Below the pieces are notes generated by a model. The model searched no databases, was not told where the DNA came from, and worked only from the letters and a program-made list of their open reading frames with translations. DNA of 64,000 bases from Candidatus Thorarchaeota archaeon. Its GTDB lineage: Archaea; Asgardarchaeota; Thorarchaeia; Thorarchaeales; Thorarchaeaceae. Below are positions 30,414 to 40,436 of the stretch, piece by piece (positions within the stretch are counted from its first letter, which is position 1; each line of letters opens with the position of its first letter). The DNA lies in the NCBI GenBank assembly GCA_011364985.1, contig RDOC01000004.1, positions 1 through 64,000 on the forward strand, written 5' to 3'. A program made the translations under genes and the position numbers.

Positions 30414-31331
30414 TCACCTTAAGATTGGTCTGGGATAAAGATTGCATGCCTCAACCAGCCCAGGAATACTTTCTTCCCAGCCTACGCTCATAATATGAAC
30501 ACCGTGAACTCCCTGTATGTTTCGAACCGCATTTATCGTTTCTTCAGCAATTAGCAGACCTTCAGCGCAAATTGCAGCTTTCTTCTCCTTACTCTCAAGG
30601 CCAGCTCCTGCTTTTTCAAGTCGCGAGACAACTTCATCAGGAATGCGCATCCCGGGAATCCTTGTTCGCATGAATTGCGCCATTTTTTTGCTTCGGAGAG
30701 GTATGATTCCTGCTAGAACCTTCACGTTCAGCGGACGCACCTTGGTCATGAAGATTTGGAACCGTTCTAGGTCATAAATGGCTTGAGTTTGGAAGAATTT
30801 GGCTCCTGCGTCTCGCTTCTTTTCTACTCTCCAAGCCTGAAGCTCCAGAGGATCTGCAAAGGGATTGAAGGTAGCCCCCAGAAAGAACTCCGGCACCCCT
30901 TCGAGCTCTGCACCTGAAAGATCGGTGCCCCCCATAAGATGCTTCGCCAGCTGAATAGCTTGAACTGAATCCAAATCAAAGACAGTCTTTGTCTGGGGAT
31001 GTGTTCCTAATAATGAATGGTCCCCAGTAATGAAAACTATATTGCGTATACCCAATGCGTAAGCTCCATAGAGCTGGCTCTCGTAGAGAACACGATTTCG
31101 GTCTCTCGCCGACATCTGCATAATGGGCTCTGCTCCCGTCTTCAGAATGAAGTGGGCACAAATGCCACTATCCATAGTAGGTATTCCACGAACATTATCA
31201 GTGATGTTAATCGCGTCACAGTAATCCTTCACTAGTCGTATTCGTTCCTCTATCAGAGTATGGTCAGCACCGTGCGGAGGAGCAACTTCACAGGTCACCA
31301 CAAACGATTCCGAATTCAGTAGCCGCTCCAA
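30414..31331 (-). CDS. metF: Methylenetetrahydrofolate reductase-like
   Basis: VTCEVAPPHGADHT...NITDNVRGI...FITGDH...FFLGATFNP...AKFFQTQAIYD. Confidence 0.88.
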   Translation of the reverse strand: MERLLNSESFVVTCEVAPPHGADHTLIEERIRLVKDYCDAINITDNVRGIPTMDSGICAHFILKTGAEPIMQMSARDRNRVLYESQLYGAYALGIRNIVFITGDHSLLGTHPQTKTVFDLDSVQAIQLAKHLMGGTDLSGAELEGVPEFFLGATFNPFADPLELQAWRVEKKRDAGAKFFQTQAIYDLERFQIFMTKVRPLNVKVLAGIIPLRSKKMAQFMRTRIPGMRIPDEVVSRLEKAGAGLESKEKKAAICAEGLLIAEETINAVRNIQGVHGVHIMSVGWEESIPGLVEACNLYPRPILR

Positions 31332-31430
31332 TCGTGATATTGACAGGACTTCTCACTCCTTGCAAAGGACGATTCCGAAAGGCCGCATGCATTACTTAAT
31401 TCCTTCGTCAGGACCTCCGCCGATAATTCG

Positions 31431-32156
31431 CTAGAAATCCTCATGAATAATGGTTCGAGGACTGTGAGAGAGGCTACGGTCTCTAATTCCCCAAATTCGC
31501 CTTATGTTGTCAAGTTTCCCAAGGGATTGCAGCCGATTATAGATAAGTTGCCAAACACAATCCGTTTCCCCATCACGCTCACATTTGCCATCCATCGACC
31601 CTCCACAGGGTCCATTTAGCATTCCCTTAGCACATCGTGCAATGGGACAAATGCCAGCAGTGAGATGAAGAACGCATTCTCCACACATGACGCATGTTTC
31701 ATGATGAACAAAACGTTCAGGCATGACACCCAAGAAGATCGAATCGACGGCTGGAAAGGACTCCTTTTCAGGAATCAAATCTGTCACCACTTGCGTTGCA
31801 ACTCCACAGGCCTGAATAAGAAACGCATCTGCTTCTCTGAGCATATTCATGTTATCATTGATCTCAAGCGTTGTCGCATGAATGTCACATAGACCGCCCT
31901 CGACGAAAACATAGCCCAGCACCTTCTTGTTATTCTGGATTAAGAAGTCCTCCATAGCCTCAAGTTGAAGGATACCTCCCACATCACAAAGCTGTGCACA
32001 ACCGGAGTCACCAAAAAGAACTATCTTCTCGTATCCTTCCAGCATTTCGAGAATGTCTGCATTGGGCTTCAATTTCATTACGATCGTGTGTGGCACCTCA
32101 GTAAATGAATTCAGAAGAAGGCGGCATAAAAGGGATTGGTTCGGGGTTGAGCTCAC
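31431..32156 (-). CDS. metV: MetV-like zinc-containing partner of MTHFR
   Basis: CVMCGECVLHLTAGICPIARCAKGMLNGPCGG...CVWQLIYNRL. Confidence 0.88.
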   Translation of the reverse strand: MSSTPNQSLLCRLLLNSFTEVPHTIVMKLKPNADILEMLEGYEKIVLFGDSGCAQLCDVGGILQLEAMEDFLIQNNKKVLGYVFVEGGLCDIHATTLEINDNMNMLREADAFLIQACGVATQVVTDLIPEKESFPAVDSIFLGVMPERFVHHETCVMCGECVLHLTAGICPIARCAKGMLNGPCGGSMDGKCERDGETDCVWQLIYNRLQSLGKLDNIRRIWGIRDRSLSHSPRTIIHEDF

Positions 32157-32168
32157 TAGGACTTGGAG

Positions 32169-33458
32169 CTATGTTGTATGAGCTAGGTCAAGAGAACCGT
32201 CTTGGAGAATCCGACGCACCTTTTCGGCCATTTCGAGAGTAAGTAAGACTTTAACCCGAATCGAATTCTCATTGTACTCTTGATCTGCAATGTGGCCGAC
32301 CTCATAGAGCCAGGAGAGGAGAGACATTGATTCATTATCGTAAGGAAGCTCCAATGTGTACATATTCAGAGCTGGCAGAAGTTCCTTCACTGTTTCCATC
32401 AGTTTCTCAAGATTGATACATTCCTTCGCTGAAATGGGAATAACATGATAACCTTCCTCTTCAAGAGTTCCAGTTCTTTCTATGATGGTGCTTTCGTCAA
32501 GGAGGTCCACCTTGTTTAAGGCAACAATCATGGGGATTCCATTGATACCGACTTCCGTGAAGGCATCTTGGCAGGCGTGAAGCTTTCGTAGCATCTCAGA
32601 AGAAGAATCCGAACCATCCACTACAAGTATAATGACATCTGCATCTCCAATTTCCATAAGTGTCGTGTTGAACGCCTGGTACAATGACTTCGGCAGGCCG
32701 CTAATGAAGCCAACAGAATCGGAAAGAACAACCTGTCTTCCTGGAAGAGAAAGTTCAGCCGCCTTTGTTGATAGAGTAGTGAATAGCTGGTCTGCAATCA
32801 GAACACTGGAGCCGGTCAATGCGGAATGAAGAGTGCTTTTACCTGCGTTTGTATACCCGGCGAGAGCCAACTCAATGAATCCTTCTTTCGCCCGTTTCTT
32901 CTTCTTGAGTTGCTGGGCCATAGAGATCTTCTCCAGTTTTTGCTGGATAGACGAGATTCGTCGACGAATTGCTTGCACTCTCAAGTTAAGAAGGTCCTCA
33001 CCGACTCCGACTTGGTCAGTTGTTGGCCTGTCACCCGTCTGCTCTTTCTGAAGCCTTTGTCTAACCTGATAACGCTCAAAGGGCAGCTCGTAGCTCAGTC
33101 TTGCCTGCTCTATCTGCAATTTCGCCTGTGCTGTTTTTGCGTGTCTGTCGAATATTTCAAGAATTAGTTGGGTTCTGTCTCGGACCTCAGTGTTCCAAGC
33201 CTCCATAAGACGGAATACTTGACTGGATCGGAGCTGTGGAGAAAACAGAACTACATCTGGCTTGTTTATCTCAATCCAAGTTGCAATCTCTTCAACATTG
33301 CCACTGCTGATGCCGAATTTGGCGGATGGCGGACCAACTATGTCTCGCGATCCGAGAATATCATATCCTGCTGTCTGAGCAAGGGCTTCAAACTCGTCTA
33401 GAAGATTTGACTCGTTGTAACGTCGGCTCTGAACGAGAAGCGCTTTCAAGTTGTTCAT
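32169..33458 (-). CDS. hflX: GTPase HflX
   Basis: LALAGYTNAGKSTL, SDSVGFISGLP, NKVDLL plus the N-terminal HflX region. Confidence 0.93.
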   Translation of the reverse strand: MNNLKALLVQSRRYNESNLLDEFEALAQTAGYDILGSRDIVGPPSAKFGISSGNVEEIATWIEINKPDVVLFSPQLRSSQVFRLMEAWNTEVRDRTQLILEIFDRHAKTAQAKLQIEQARLSYELPFERYQVRQRLQKEQTGDRPTTDQVGVGEDLLNLRVQAIRRRISSIQQKLEKISMAQQLKKKKRAKEGFIELALAGYTNAGKSTLHSALTGSSVLIADQLFTTLSTKAAELSLPGRQVVLSDSVGFISGLPKSLYQAFNTTLMEIGDADVIILVVDGSDSSSEMLRKLHACQDAFTEVGINGIPMIVALNKVDLLDESTIIERTGTLEEEGYHVIPISAKECINLEKLMETVKELLPALNMYTLELPYDNESMSLLSWLYEVGHIADQEYNENSIRVKVLLTLEMAEKVRRILQDGSLDLAHTT

Positions 33459-33553
33459 TATCTCGTCTTGTTTTGCAGAACGACTTAAACCGTTTGATTG
33501 TGGTCAAAGAGAAAGATTCTTTGACGGAATCTTGAAACACCCTTCGAGGTCAA

Positions 33554-35572
33554 ATGGGTCAATTTGAGATAAGAGCAAAAGACGGACTTGCAAGACTGGG
33601 CAAGTTCACCACCAAACATGGAGTAGTCAGAACACCATTACTCATGCCAGTTGTCCATCCAGGGAAGTCCGCGATACTACCAAGAGAACTGGTCGAGAAT
33701 TTTGGTTTTCAGATGGTCATTACCAATTCATACATTGTAAGATCACATGAACGGTTTCGTCGTAAGGCTCTCGAGGAGGGGGTTCATGGACTACTTGATT
33801 TCGATGGTCCGGTCATGACGGATTCAGGAACATTCCAGATGTACTCCCATCATCTTCCATCGGAGGAGATTGACCCGTTGGAGATAGTGAGATTTCAGAG
33901 AGAAATTGACACCGATATCGGAACAATCCTAGATGTTTTCTCTGACCCAAGCGTTGGAAGGAGCCAAGTTGAGAAGGATGTCCAGATTTCGCTGGAACGC
34001 GCCGAAGTCTCGGTTCCGGAAAAAGGGGAGATGATGCTGGCCGGAACAGTTCAGGGAGGAGCATACGAAGACCTCAGAGAGCTGTCAGCCAGTAGACTTG
34101 CCAGATTGGATCTTGATATCCATCCCATTGGGGGTGTCGTCCCGTTTATGGAAAGCTACCGTTATTCGGACATTGTTAGAATGACTCTTGCTTCCAAGCA
34201 GCATCTACCACCCCAAAGACCAGTACATCTCTTTGGCTGCGGCCATCCGATGCTCTTCGCTCAAGCCGCTCTCTTGGGATGTGATTTCTTTGATTCTGCC
34301 TCATATGCCAAGTTTGCGGAATCTGGGCGGATGCTTCTTCCGGATGGGACAATGCATCTTGAGAGTCTTAGAGAACTTCCATGTGACTGCCCGATCTGCA
34401 GCAATTTCACAGCAGACGAATTGAAGTCTATGAAGGAGGAGAAGGAACTTCTACTTATGAAACACAATCTGTACGTGAGCGCAGCCGAGATGCGAAGAGT
34501 TCGTCAGGCAATCCAAGATGGAAAGATCTTCGAACTAGCTGCTTATCGCGCCCGTGGTCATCCAGCCCTTATGGAAGCATTAGAAACAACGCTCAGTATC
34601 CTTGCAACTTATAGTGCTTCAGAACCTATTGGAAAAACAGCGTCATTGTTCTATACTGGTCCTGAAACAAGTCGTCGACCGGAGATCGGGTTCTTTCATC
34701 GACGAATGCTTGAGAGATTTCCGTTCAAAAAGACTCATACCCTCTTACTTGTGCCCCACCATGCCGATCACCCCTTTTCCGATACAGCTCAGGGGCTGAT
34801 GGAGGAGGCAAGAATCCATCAAAATGAAAATCTGCAGGTAGCATTTGTTGCTCCTTTTGGGGCTGTTCCTTGGGAATTAGAACATGTTCACCCAGCACAA
34901 CAGTGTGTCTTTCCCAAGAAGATCGATGAAATCACACTCAAGATATCCCTCTCACGAGCTGTGGAATTGATGGCAAAGGTGCAGGCGGATAACGTCCTTT
35001 GGCTTAGTAGAGAAACCCCAATTGACATACTCAAAGGTCCTCTTTCGCAGGCCAACAATATCGAAGTGCTTGATAGCATCAGGAAGCTCAAGAATAGCCT
35101 TCCTCAAGCTTCAGGAAAGGAGTCTTGGCAACATAGAAGACTAAGAGCGATTCTTGCATATCAATGGAATCTTCAACTGGATTCCATGAATGATTTTGAG
35201 ATAGTCATATCAAAAGGAACAGGTAAGATACGTCACATTCGTAGCGACAACGAGATTCTGTTCACAGTCATTCCTCAGTCTGGACTTCTAGCCCCAACCT
35301 TCCGGGGAGGTGAGGTTCTCCTCAAGGCGGGGCTAGACCAGTCATATAGGGTCTGCATGAGTGTAGATGCTGTGGAGTTCGTAGAGGAAGGGAAATCTGC
35401 TTTGGCTAAGTTTGTGCTCAAGGCGAATGATAGCCTTCTCTCAGGTGAAGAAGTGCTTCTTATGAATCCTGATGGTCAGCTGATCGGAGTTGGTCGGGCA
35501 GTCCTGAACGGACCAGAAATGCTTGCCTTTGATAGAGGAGTTGCTGTGGCAACTAGGCACTCGAAGCTGTAG
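33554..35572 (+). CDS. tgtA: Archaeosine tRNA-guanine transglycosylase with C-terminal PUA-like region
   Basis: GPVMTDSGTFQMY, GTVQGG, GGVVPFMESYRY, CDCPICSNFT...HNLYVS; PUA-like C-terminus. Confidence 0.93.
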   Translation: MGQFEIRAKDGLARLGKFTTKHGVVRTPLLMPVVHPGKSAILPRELVENFGFQMVITNSYIVRSHERFRRKALEEGVHGLLDFDGPVMTDSGTFQMYSHHLPSEEIDPLEIVRFQREIDTDIGTILDVFSDPSVGRSQVEKDVQISLERAEVSVPEKGEMMLAGTVQGGAYEDLRELSASRLARLDLDIHPIGGVVPFMESYRYSDIVRMTLASKQHLPPQRPVHLFGCGHPMLFAQAALLGCDFFDSASYAKFAESGRMLLPDGTMHLESLRELPCDCPICSNFTADELKSMKEEKELLLMKHNLYVSAAEMRRVRQAIQDGKIFELAAYRARGHPALMEALETTLSILATYSASEPIGKTASLFYTGPETSRRPEIGFFHRRMLERFPFKKTHTLLLVPHHADHPFSDTAQGLMEEARIHQNENLQVAFVAPFGAVPWELEHVHPAQQCVFPKKIDEITLKISLSRAVELMAKVQADNVLWLSRETPIDILKGPLSQANNIEVLDSIRKLKNSLPQASGKESWQHRRLRAILAYQWNLQLDSMNDFEIVISKGTGKIRHIRSDNEILFTVIPQSGLLAPTFRGGEVLLKAGLDQSYRVCMSVDAVEFVEEGKSALAKFVLKANDSLLSGEEVLLMNPDGQLIGVGRAVLNGPEMLAFDRGVAVATRHSKL

Positions 35573-36713
35573 TGGGTGGAGCACTAGGAAACATTGGGTG
35601 TCCAGGAACTCGCTTTAGTGCCTCAATGCCACCTTCTGGCAGAACCATTACTTCTCTGCGAGGGGCAAAGAGCTCGATTTGATCATTTGGAGAAATAGCG
35701 AGGTCAGGGTCGAGCAAGGCTTGTGCTGAAACACCGCCAACTTCGAAATAGACTTCTAGGCCAGTACCTATGTAAATAGTTCTGGTCACAGTTCCTCTAA
35801 CGCGATTATCATCTGAGCTAACGCTACTAAGATGCAGATCCTCAGGACGGAAAGCGCATTTAACAGCCTCTCCAATCTCGAAGGGATATTCATCGATCGT
35901 ACTAGTACCTGATATCAGCTGACCATCAGGAAGCCGTACATCGATGAGCTCTCCAATATTCTCGACCTGTCCACTCAAGAAAGTGCACTGGCCAATGAAA
36001 TCTGCAACAAAGACTGTCTGCGGATGAGCATATATTTCTCTCGGAGATGCGAACTGCTGAACATAACCGCGGTCCATAACGGCAACCTTATCAGAGATAC
36101 TCAGGGCCTCATGTTGGTCATGAGTAACGTAAACCGTCGTAATTGACAGCTCCTTTTGGATGCGAATGATCTCCTCGCGCATTTCCATTCTAAGCTTCGC
36201 ATCAAGATTGGAGAGTGGTTCGTCTAGGAGCAAAACATCGGGTTCTATAACCAGAGCTCTGGCCAGGGCAACGCGCTGTTGCTGTCCGCCAGATAGCTGA
36301 TGGATGTGTCGCTCACCAAGACCCTCAAGATGGACAAGGTTCAGTGCAGCGTTGACTCTCTTATCAATTGCGCTCTTAGTGTATTTCATTCCATGCACTC
36401 GTTTTAGCTTCAGCCCATAGGAGATGTTGTCAAACACTGACATGTGTGGCCAGAGCGCGTAGTTCTGGAAACACATTCCCGTATTCCTTAAATGTGGAGG
36501 GAGAAACGTGACATCTCTGTCATCAAAGTAGACTCTACCGGAATCAGGAATGTAGAAGCCTGCGATGAGTCTCAACAATGTTGTCTTCCCACATCCCGAT
36601 GGACCCAAGAGTGTAGAAAGTTCGCCCTCTTTCAGAGTCATTGTTACTGCATCCGTTGCAACGACGTCACCGAATGTCTTGCGTAGATTCTCAAGAACTA
36701 TCTCAACCATCAA
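35553..36713 (-). CDS. ABC transporter ATP-binding protein
   Basis: LLGPSGCGKTTLLRLIAGF, LSGGQQQRVALARAL, LLLDEPLSNLDAKLR. Confidence 0.96.
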   Translation of the reverse strand: MMVEIVLENLRKTFGDVVATDAVTMTLKEGELSTLLGPSGCGKTTLLRLIAGFYIPDSGRVYFDDRDVTFLPPHLRNTGMCFQNYALWPHMSVFDNISYGLKLKRVHGMKYTKSAIDKRVNAALNLVHLEGLGERHIHQLSGGQQQRVALARALVIEPDVLLLDEPLSNLDAKLRMEMREEIIRIQKELSITTVYVTHDQHEALSISDKVAVMDRGYVQQFASPREIYAHPQTVFVADFIGQCTFLSGQVENIGELIDVRLPDGQLISGTSTIDEYPFEIGEAVKCAFRPEDLHLSSVSSDDNRVRGTVTRTIYIGTGLEVYFEVGGVSAQALLDPDLAISPNDQIELFAPRREVMVLPEGGIEALKRVPGHPMFPSAPPTTASSA

Positions 36714-36719
36714 ATCACC

Positions 36720-38777
36720 TCAAATTCCTGTCATAGCTGATGACCTAGCTCCAAGGATTTTATTCGTCACGGTAATCACCGCCATCTGAAGCGCCATCAT
36801 TAATACTCCTAGACATGCAGCACTACTTGGACCTGAATAGCTGGCTGAATGAGACTCAAGAACCTCTTTTGTCCAAAAAGTCATTGGTGCTTGATCGCGG
36901 CCTAAGCTTCCTAGTATGAGGCTAGTACTCACCTCACTAACGGAATAAACAAATGAAAGAAGTGATCCAGCAAGGACATTCACTCCTATCAGGGGCATCG
37001 TTATTTTGGCAAATGTTTGATTCTTGGTCGCACCCAGGTTCTGAGAGGCCTCCTCAAGCACGACTGGGGTGGACTGCAATCCTGCATATGCTGCTCTGAC
37101 TGTGAATGGGAATTTCCTTATGGTATATGACATAATGATTAGAAAAGCTGGAGCATCAAGGGGGAAAATGGGGGTACCGAAAAACAGCGTAAAGTAACCA
37201 GTAGCAATCACAATCCCAGGTAAGGCAATAGGGGATGTTACAAGGAGGTCAAGAGCGGTTTTTCCTGGAATATCCTTCCTTGAGATTATGTACGCAGCGC
37301 TTGTTCCTAGAAAAACGATGAGAACAGTGGCTACTACTCCATAGATAAGTGTAAGATTAATGGAGTTGACCACCGAGGGATACGCATACAAAACCGAGTA
37401 GTGTTCCAATGTCCAAGAATCAGGCAGTACAGAATTCGTGGACCATGGGCCTGCAAACGATAGTATAACTACACTGATTTGAGGAATTAGGGCGAAGAAA
37501 AGAAGTGGTATTAATATCAGATAGAGCATAAAGGATGTTCGAATACGCAGTCTGCGAACTCTTGGATTCCACTGCCCTCCTTTTGTACCAGATTCATATG
37601 AACGAAGGCCCGCATACTTGCGAATTGTTAAGAACCCAATAAGAGCGAAGACAAGTAGAATAATGCCAATCGCAGGGCCCTTGGGATCGATGGTTCCAGC
37701 TTGTGTCGCGATTGAAACAAATATCTGATATGCGAGTGTCTTAGTTGCCATTTGTTGTTCGGAAAAGACAATGGGTGTTCCAAGATCTTCTATGCTCAGA
37801 ATGAACGTGAGTATTGCACCCGCCTGAATACCAGGCATTGCCAGAGGGAGAGTAACAGAACGAAACAGCTTTGGGCCGGTGGCACCAAGATTCTCGGCTT
37901 GTTCTTCTAGCGATGGATCAATGCTCATAAATGAGGAGTATGCATTTAGATAGACCAGAGAAAAGAACGACAGCGACTGGACGAATATTATGGCTGCAAG
38001 TCCTTCAATTTGCACCTGAACAGGCAAGATATGCAGTGTATCATAAAACAGATTGTTGAAGAATCCATTTAGACCGATAAATGACTTAATACCAATTGCG
38101 CCCACAAAAGGAGTCGCCAATATTGGGAAAATGAGGACCGTTCGGATTACACTTTTTCCAGGATAATCGTAGCGAGCAACAAGAAAAGCCAGAAATACTC
38201 CCAGGACGACTGAGAAAAATGTAACTAGAATAGCCACATATATCGAGTTGATTATGGCGCCAAGGTCCCAACCCTGTATGATAATTGTATTCGTTCCATA
38301 CTCAATGGGCCGCAGATTTGCAAAGAAGAACCAACGACCTGTTTCTGCTTGGTAGTACCAAGGCCAAATATTCGTGTCGCTAAACAGATTGATGAAGTGC
38401 ATGAGAGAGGGGACACCAGTATTAGGATCTGTAAATGAAAAAACAATAACACTGACAAGAGGCAGAATCAGGAATAGTGTAAACGAAATCATTACTGCAG
38501 CGAGTTGTATGGCTGTTAGCTTATCCAACTCCCTTCTAAGTTCTTTGTACGACTCGCGGAGTCGGGGTCCAGGCTCACGCAAGAAATCACGAGCCGAATG
38601 GAAGCTGGCAGTAATTCGTCGTCCTGAAGACCGAAGGCCATTAGTAAATCCATGAATAATGCGAGAGGGAAGGTTCTTCAAGAATCTCTGCAGATTCTCC
38701 CAATTGCTGTCGGGAATAAGCTCGATTCTCTCTTGTTCTTCCCTTTGTTCCTTCTCCATTTCCTGACTGCCTGTCAA
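36720..38777 (-). CDS. ABC transporter permease with two fused membrane domains
   Basis: 685 aa; two permease units with EEAQ/EEASQNLGA-type loops. Confidence 0.9.
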   Translation of the reverse strand: MTGSQEMEKEQREEQERIELIPDSNWENLQRFLKNLPSRIIHGFTNGLRSSGRRITASFHSARDFLREPGPRLRESYKELRRELDKLTAIQLAAVMISFTLFLILPLVSVIVFSFTDPNTGVPSLMHFINLFSDTNIWPWYYQAETGRWFFFANLRPIEYGTNTIIIQGWDLGAIINSIYVAILVTFFSVVLGVFLAFLVARYDYPGKSVIRTVLIFPILATPFVGAIGIKSFIGLNGFFNNLFYDTLHILPVQVQIEGLAAIIFVQSLSFFSLVYLNAYSSFMSIDPSLEEQAENLGATGPKLFRSVTLPLAMPGIQAGAILTFILSIEDLGTPIVFSEQQMATKTLAYQIFVSIATQAGTIDPKGPAIGIILLVFALIGFLTIRKYAGLRSYESGTKGGQWNPRVRRLRIRTSFMLYLILIPLLFFALIPQISVVILSFAGPWSTNSVLPDSWTLEHYSVLYAYPSVVNSINLTLIYGVVATVLIVFLGTSAAYIISRKDIPGKTALDLLVTSPIALPGIVIATGYFTLFFGTPIFPLDAPAFLIIMSYTIRKFPFTVRAAYAGLQSTPVVLEEASQNLGATKNQTFAKITMPLIGVNVLAGSLLSFVYSVSEVSTSLILGSLGRDQAPMTFWTKEVLESHSASYSGPSSAACLGVLMMALQMAVITVTNKILGARSSAMTGI

Positions 38778-38804
38778 GGGGGTCTCTCCAAACGTGCTTT
38801 AGGT

Positions 38805-40319
38805 CTAGCTCAGTGCTTCAACCTGCGTCTGTATGTCCAAGTACTGAATCTTAGCTGCCGCGGTCCATTTTTGGGCGCATTGTGAAGCATATGTGGAATC
38901 ATAGATTATATCATGATCAATCTCAGTAGCATATTCAATGGTAAACTGACGGCTGATTGATGTCTTCGGGTCTGATATAGTGAGTGGAGCGCTCATCAAA
39001 CTGGCGTAGTAGTCCAACTCAGCTTCTCCGAATGCTGGATTTGTTTCATATTCATTCAGGATAGCCATCCAGCATTGTACGAGTTCCTCGTGTGCATCGG
39101 TGATGATAGCTCCCCAGTACTTTACGAATGCAGCATTCATTTCAAGTGAGAGAGTATCATTGAAATCAATGCCCACTGTTTTTATTGTGTTATTGAATGC
39201 GATATACAAGTCCTCTGTTGTTTCAGGGTCTACAAGATCAAATGCTTCGCGACGAACTGGCATTCTTCGCAGATCATTGTCAAGCCAGATTGCCTGGCCC
39301 TCATCTGACAATGCCCAAGCTACAAAGCCCTCAGCAAGGTCCTTATGAGGACTGTTCTTCGGAATAGCAATGGGATCTCCGTTTACGATTGTCTGACCCT
39401 CCGGGACAATGTACTCACAGTCAGGATTTCTGAACTGAGTAAGATATCCATAAAAGTCAATTGACATCGAAATGCCAACGTCTCCCCTTTCGGAAGCGGT
39501 CTGCGTTTCCACAGAACCGGGGTATATGTCGGAATTGCCGGCCATTCTTGTCATAGTGGTCCAACCCTCTTCCCAACCCAACACCTGTACAATGATCTCG
39601 TATATTCGAGTATTGGATGTGGTTAACGGAGCGCTTCCCATGGCAATCGTCGCGTCAGGTAGAATTGACCCATAAGTTGCATTTGCCAAATCTGTCCAAG
39701 TCTTCGGCACTGGCAGTAGATGATCATTCAAGAAGACGTGGTTAACTGTGAACCCAAAGGTCGAAATCGCATCTGCAACCCAAATCAGCTGCTCCTCAGA
39801 ATTGTACCGCTTCATGTCAGCACCTGCTATGGTATCGTTCACTTTATCCGCTGCCGCGAGTAAATCAGAATTCGTCCACGGTTCAAGTCGATCGTCTCGC
39901 ATCAACTGGTCAAAGAGAGTAGGCCCTCCGCCCCAAGCGATATCAGCTTTGCCATCATCTATTATATCATCCCAGAACTGCGCATCCGGAGTTCTCCATA
40001 TCATATCTGTTATGTTGTTTTCGATTGCATAATCGGTAGCCAGAAAGGCAGACTCGTACACCTGCTGTATCGACAGGTCATGCCTGGACAATACGGCGAG
40101 TGTTATTCCAGTATCGGTTGTCGTTGTGGTGGTGGTGGTAGTAGTGCCATTTCCAGGAGGAAGCGTGAAAGAGAAATAGGCAAAAGCACTTATGCCGATG
40201 ACTACAATCACAATCACAGCAACTATTGCATTCCTCGAACTCCTTGATGTCACGAATTCGCTCATCTGTTTCTCCTCTATGTTTTGCTGCATAGCATTAT
40301 GAATTTGCCTGCTAGCCAA
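38805..40319 (-). CDS. ABC transporter substrate-binding protein, Thr-rich tether
   Basis: N-terminal TM then NGTTTTTTTTTTDTG linker; periplasmic-binding fold (ADIAWGGGPTLFDQL...AEGFVAWALSDEGQAIW). Confidence 0.88.
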   Translation of the reverse strand: MASRQIHNAMQQNIEEKQMSEFVTSRSSRNAIVAVIVIVVIGISAFAYFSFTLPPGNGTTTTTTTTTTDTGITLAVLSRHDLSIQQVYESAFLATDYAIENNITDMIWRTPDAQFWDDIIDDGKADIAWGGGPTLFDQLMRDDRLEPWTNSDLLAAADKVNDTIAGADMKRYNSEEQLIWVADAISTFGFTVNHVFLNDHLLPVPKTWTDLANATYGSILPDATIAMGSAPLTTSNTRIYEIIVQVLGWEEGWTTMTRMAGNSDIYPGSVETQTASERGDVGISMSIDFYGYLTQFRNPDCEYIVPEGQTIVNGDPIAIPKNSPHKDLAEGFVAWALSDEGQAIWLDNDLRRMPVRREAFDLVDPETTEDLYIAFNNTIKTVGIDFNDTLSLEMNAAFVKYWGAIITDAHEELVQCWMAILNEYETNPAFGEAELDYYASLMSAPLTISDPKTSISRQFTIEYATEIDHDIIYDSTYASQCAQKWTAAAKIQYLDIQTQVEALS

Positions 40320-40436
40320 AGAGACTTGCCACCTTAATTACTTTGTCCAAGCTCTGCAAGTTGGGCTCCGATGAGAGATGTTTGCAGGCACTGCCGCAAT
40401 TACGATATTCTTATATTCAGCCACTTTTAGATAGAT

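Noticed and set aside
33554-35572. TGT as a novel fusion
   Set aside because: Length and C-terminal region fit ordinary archaeal TgtA with PUA; kept as a feature only.
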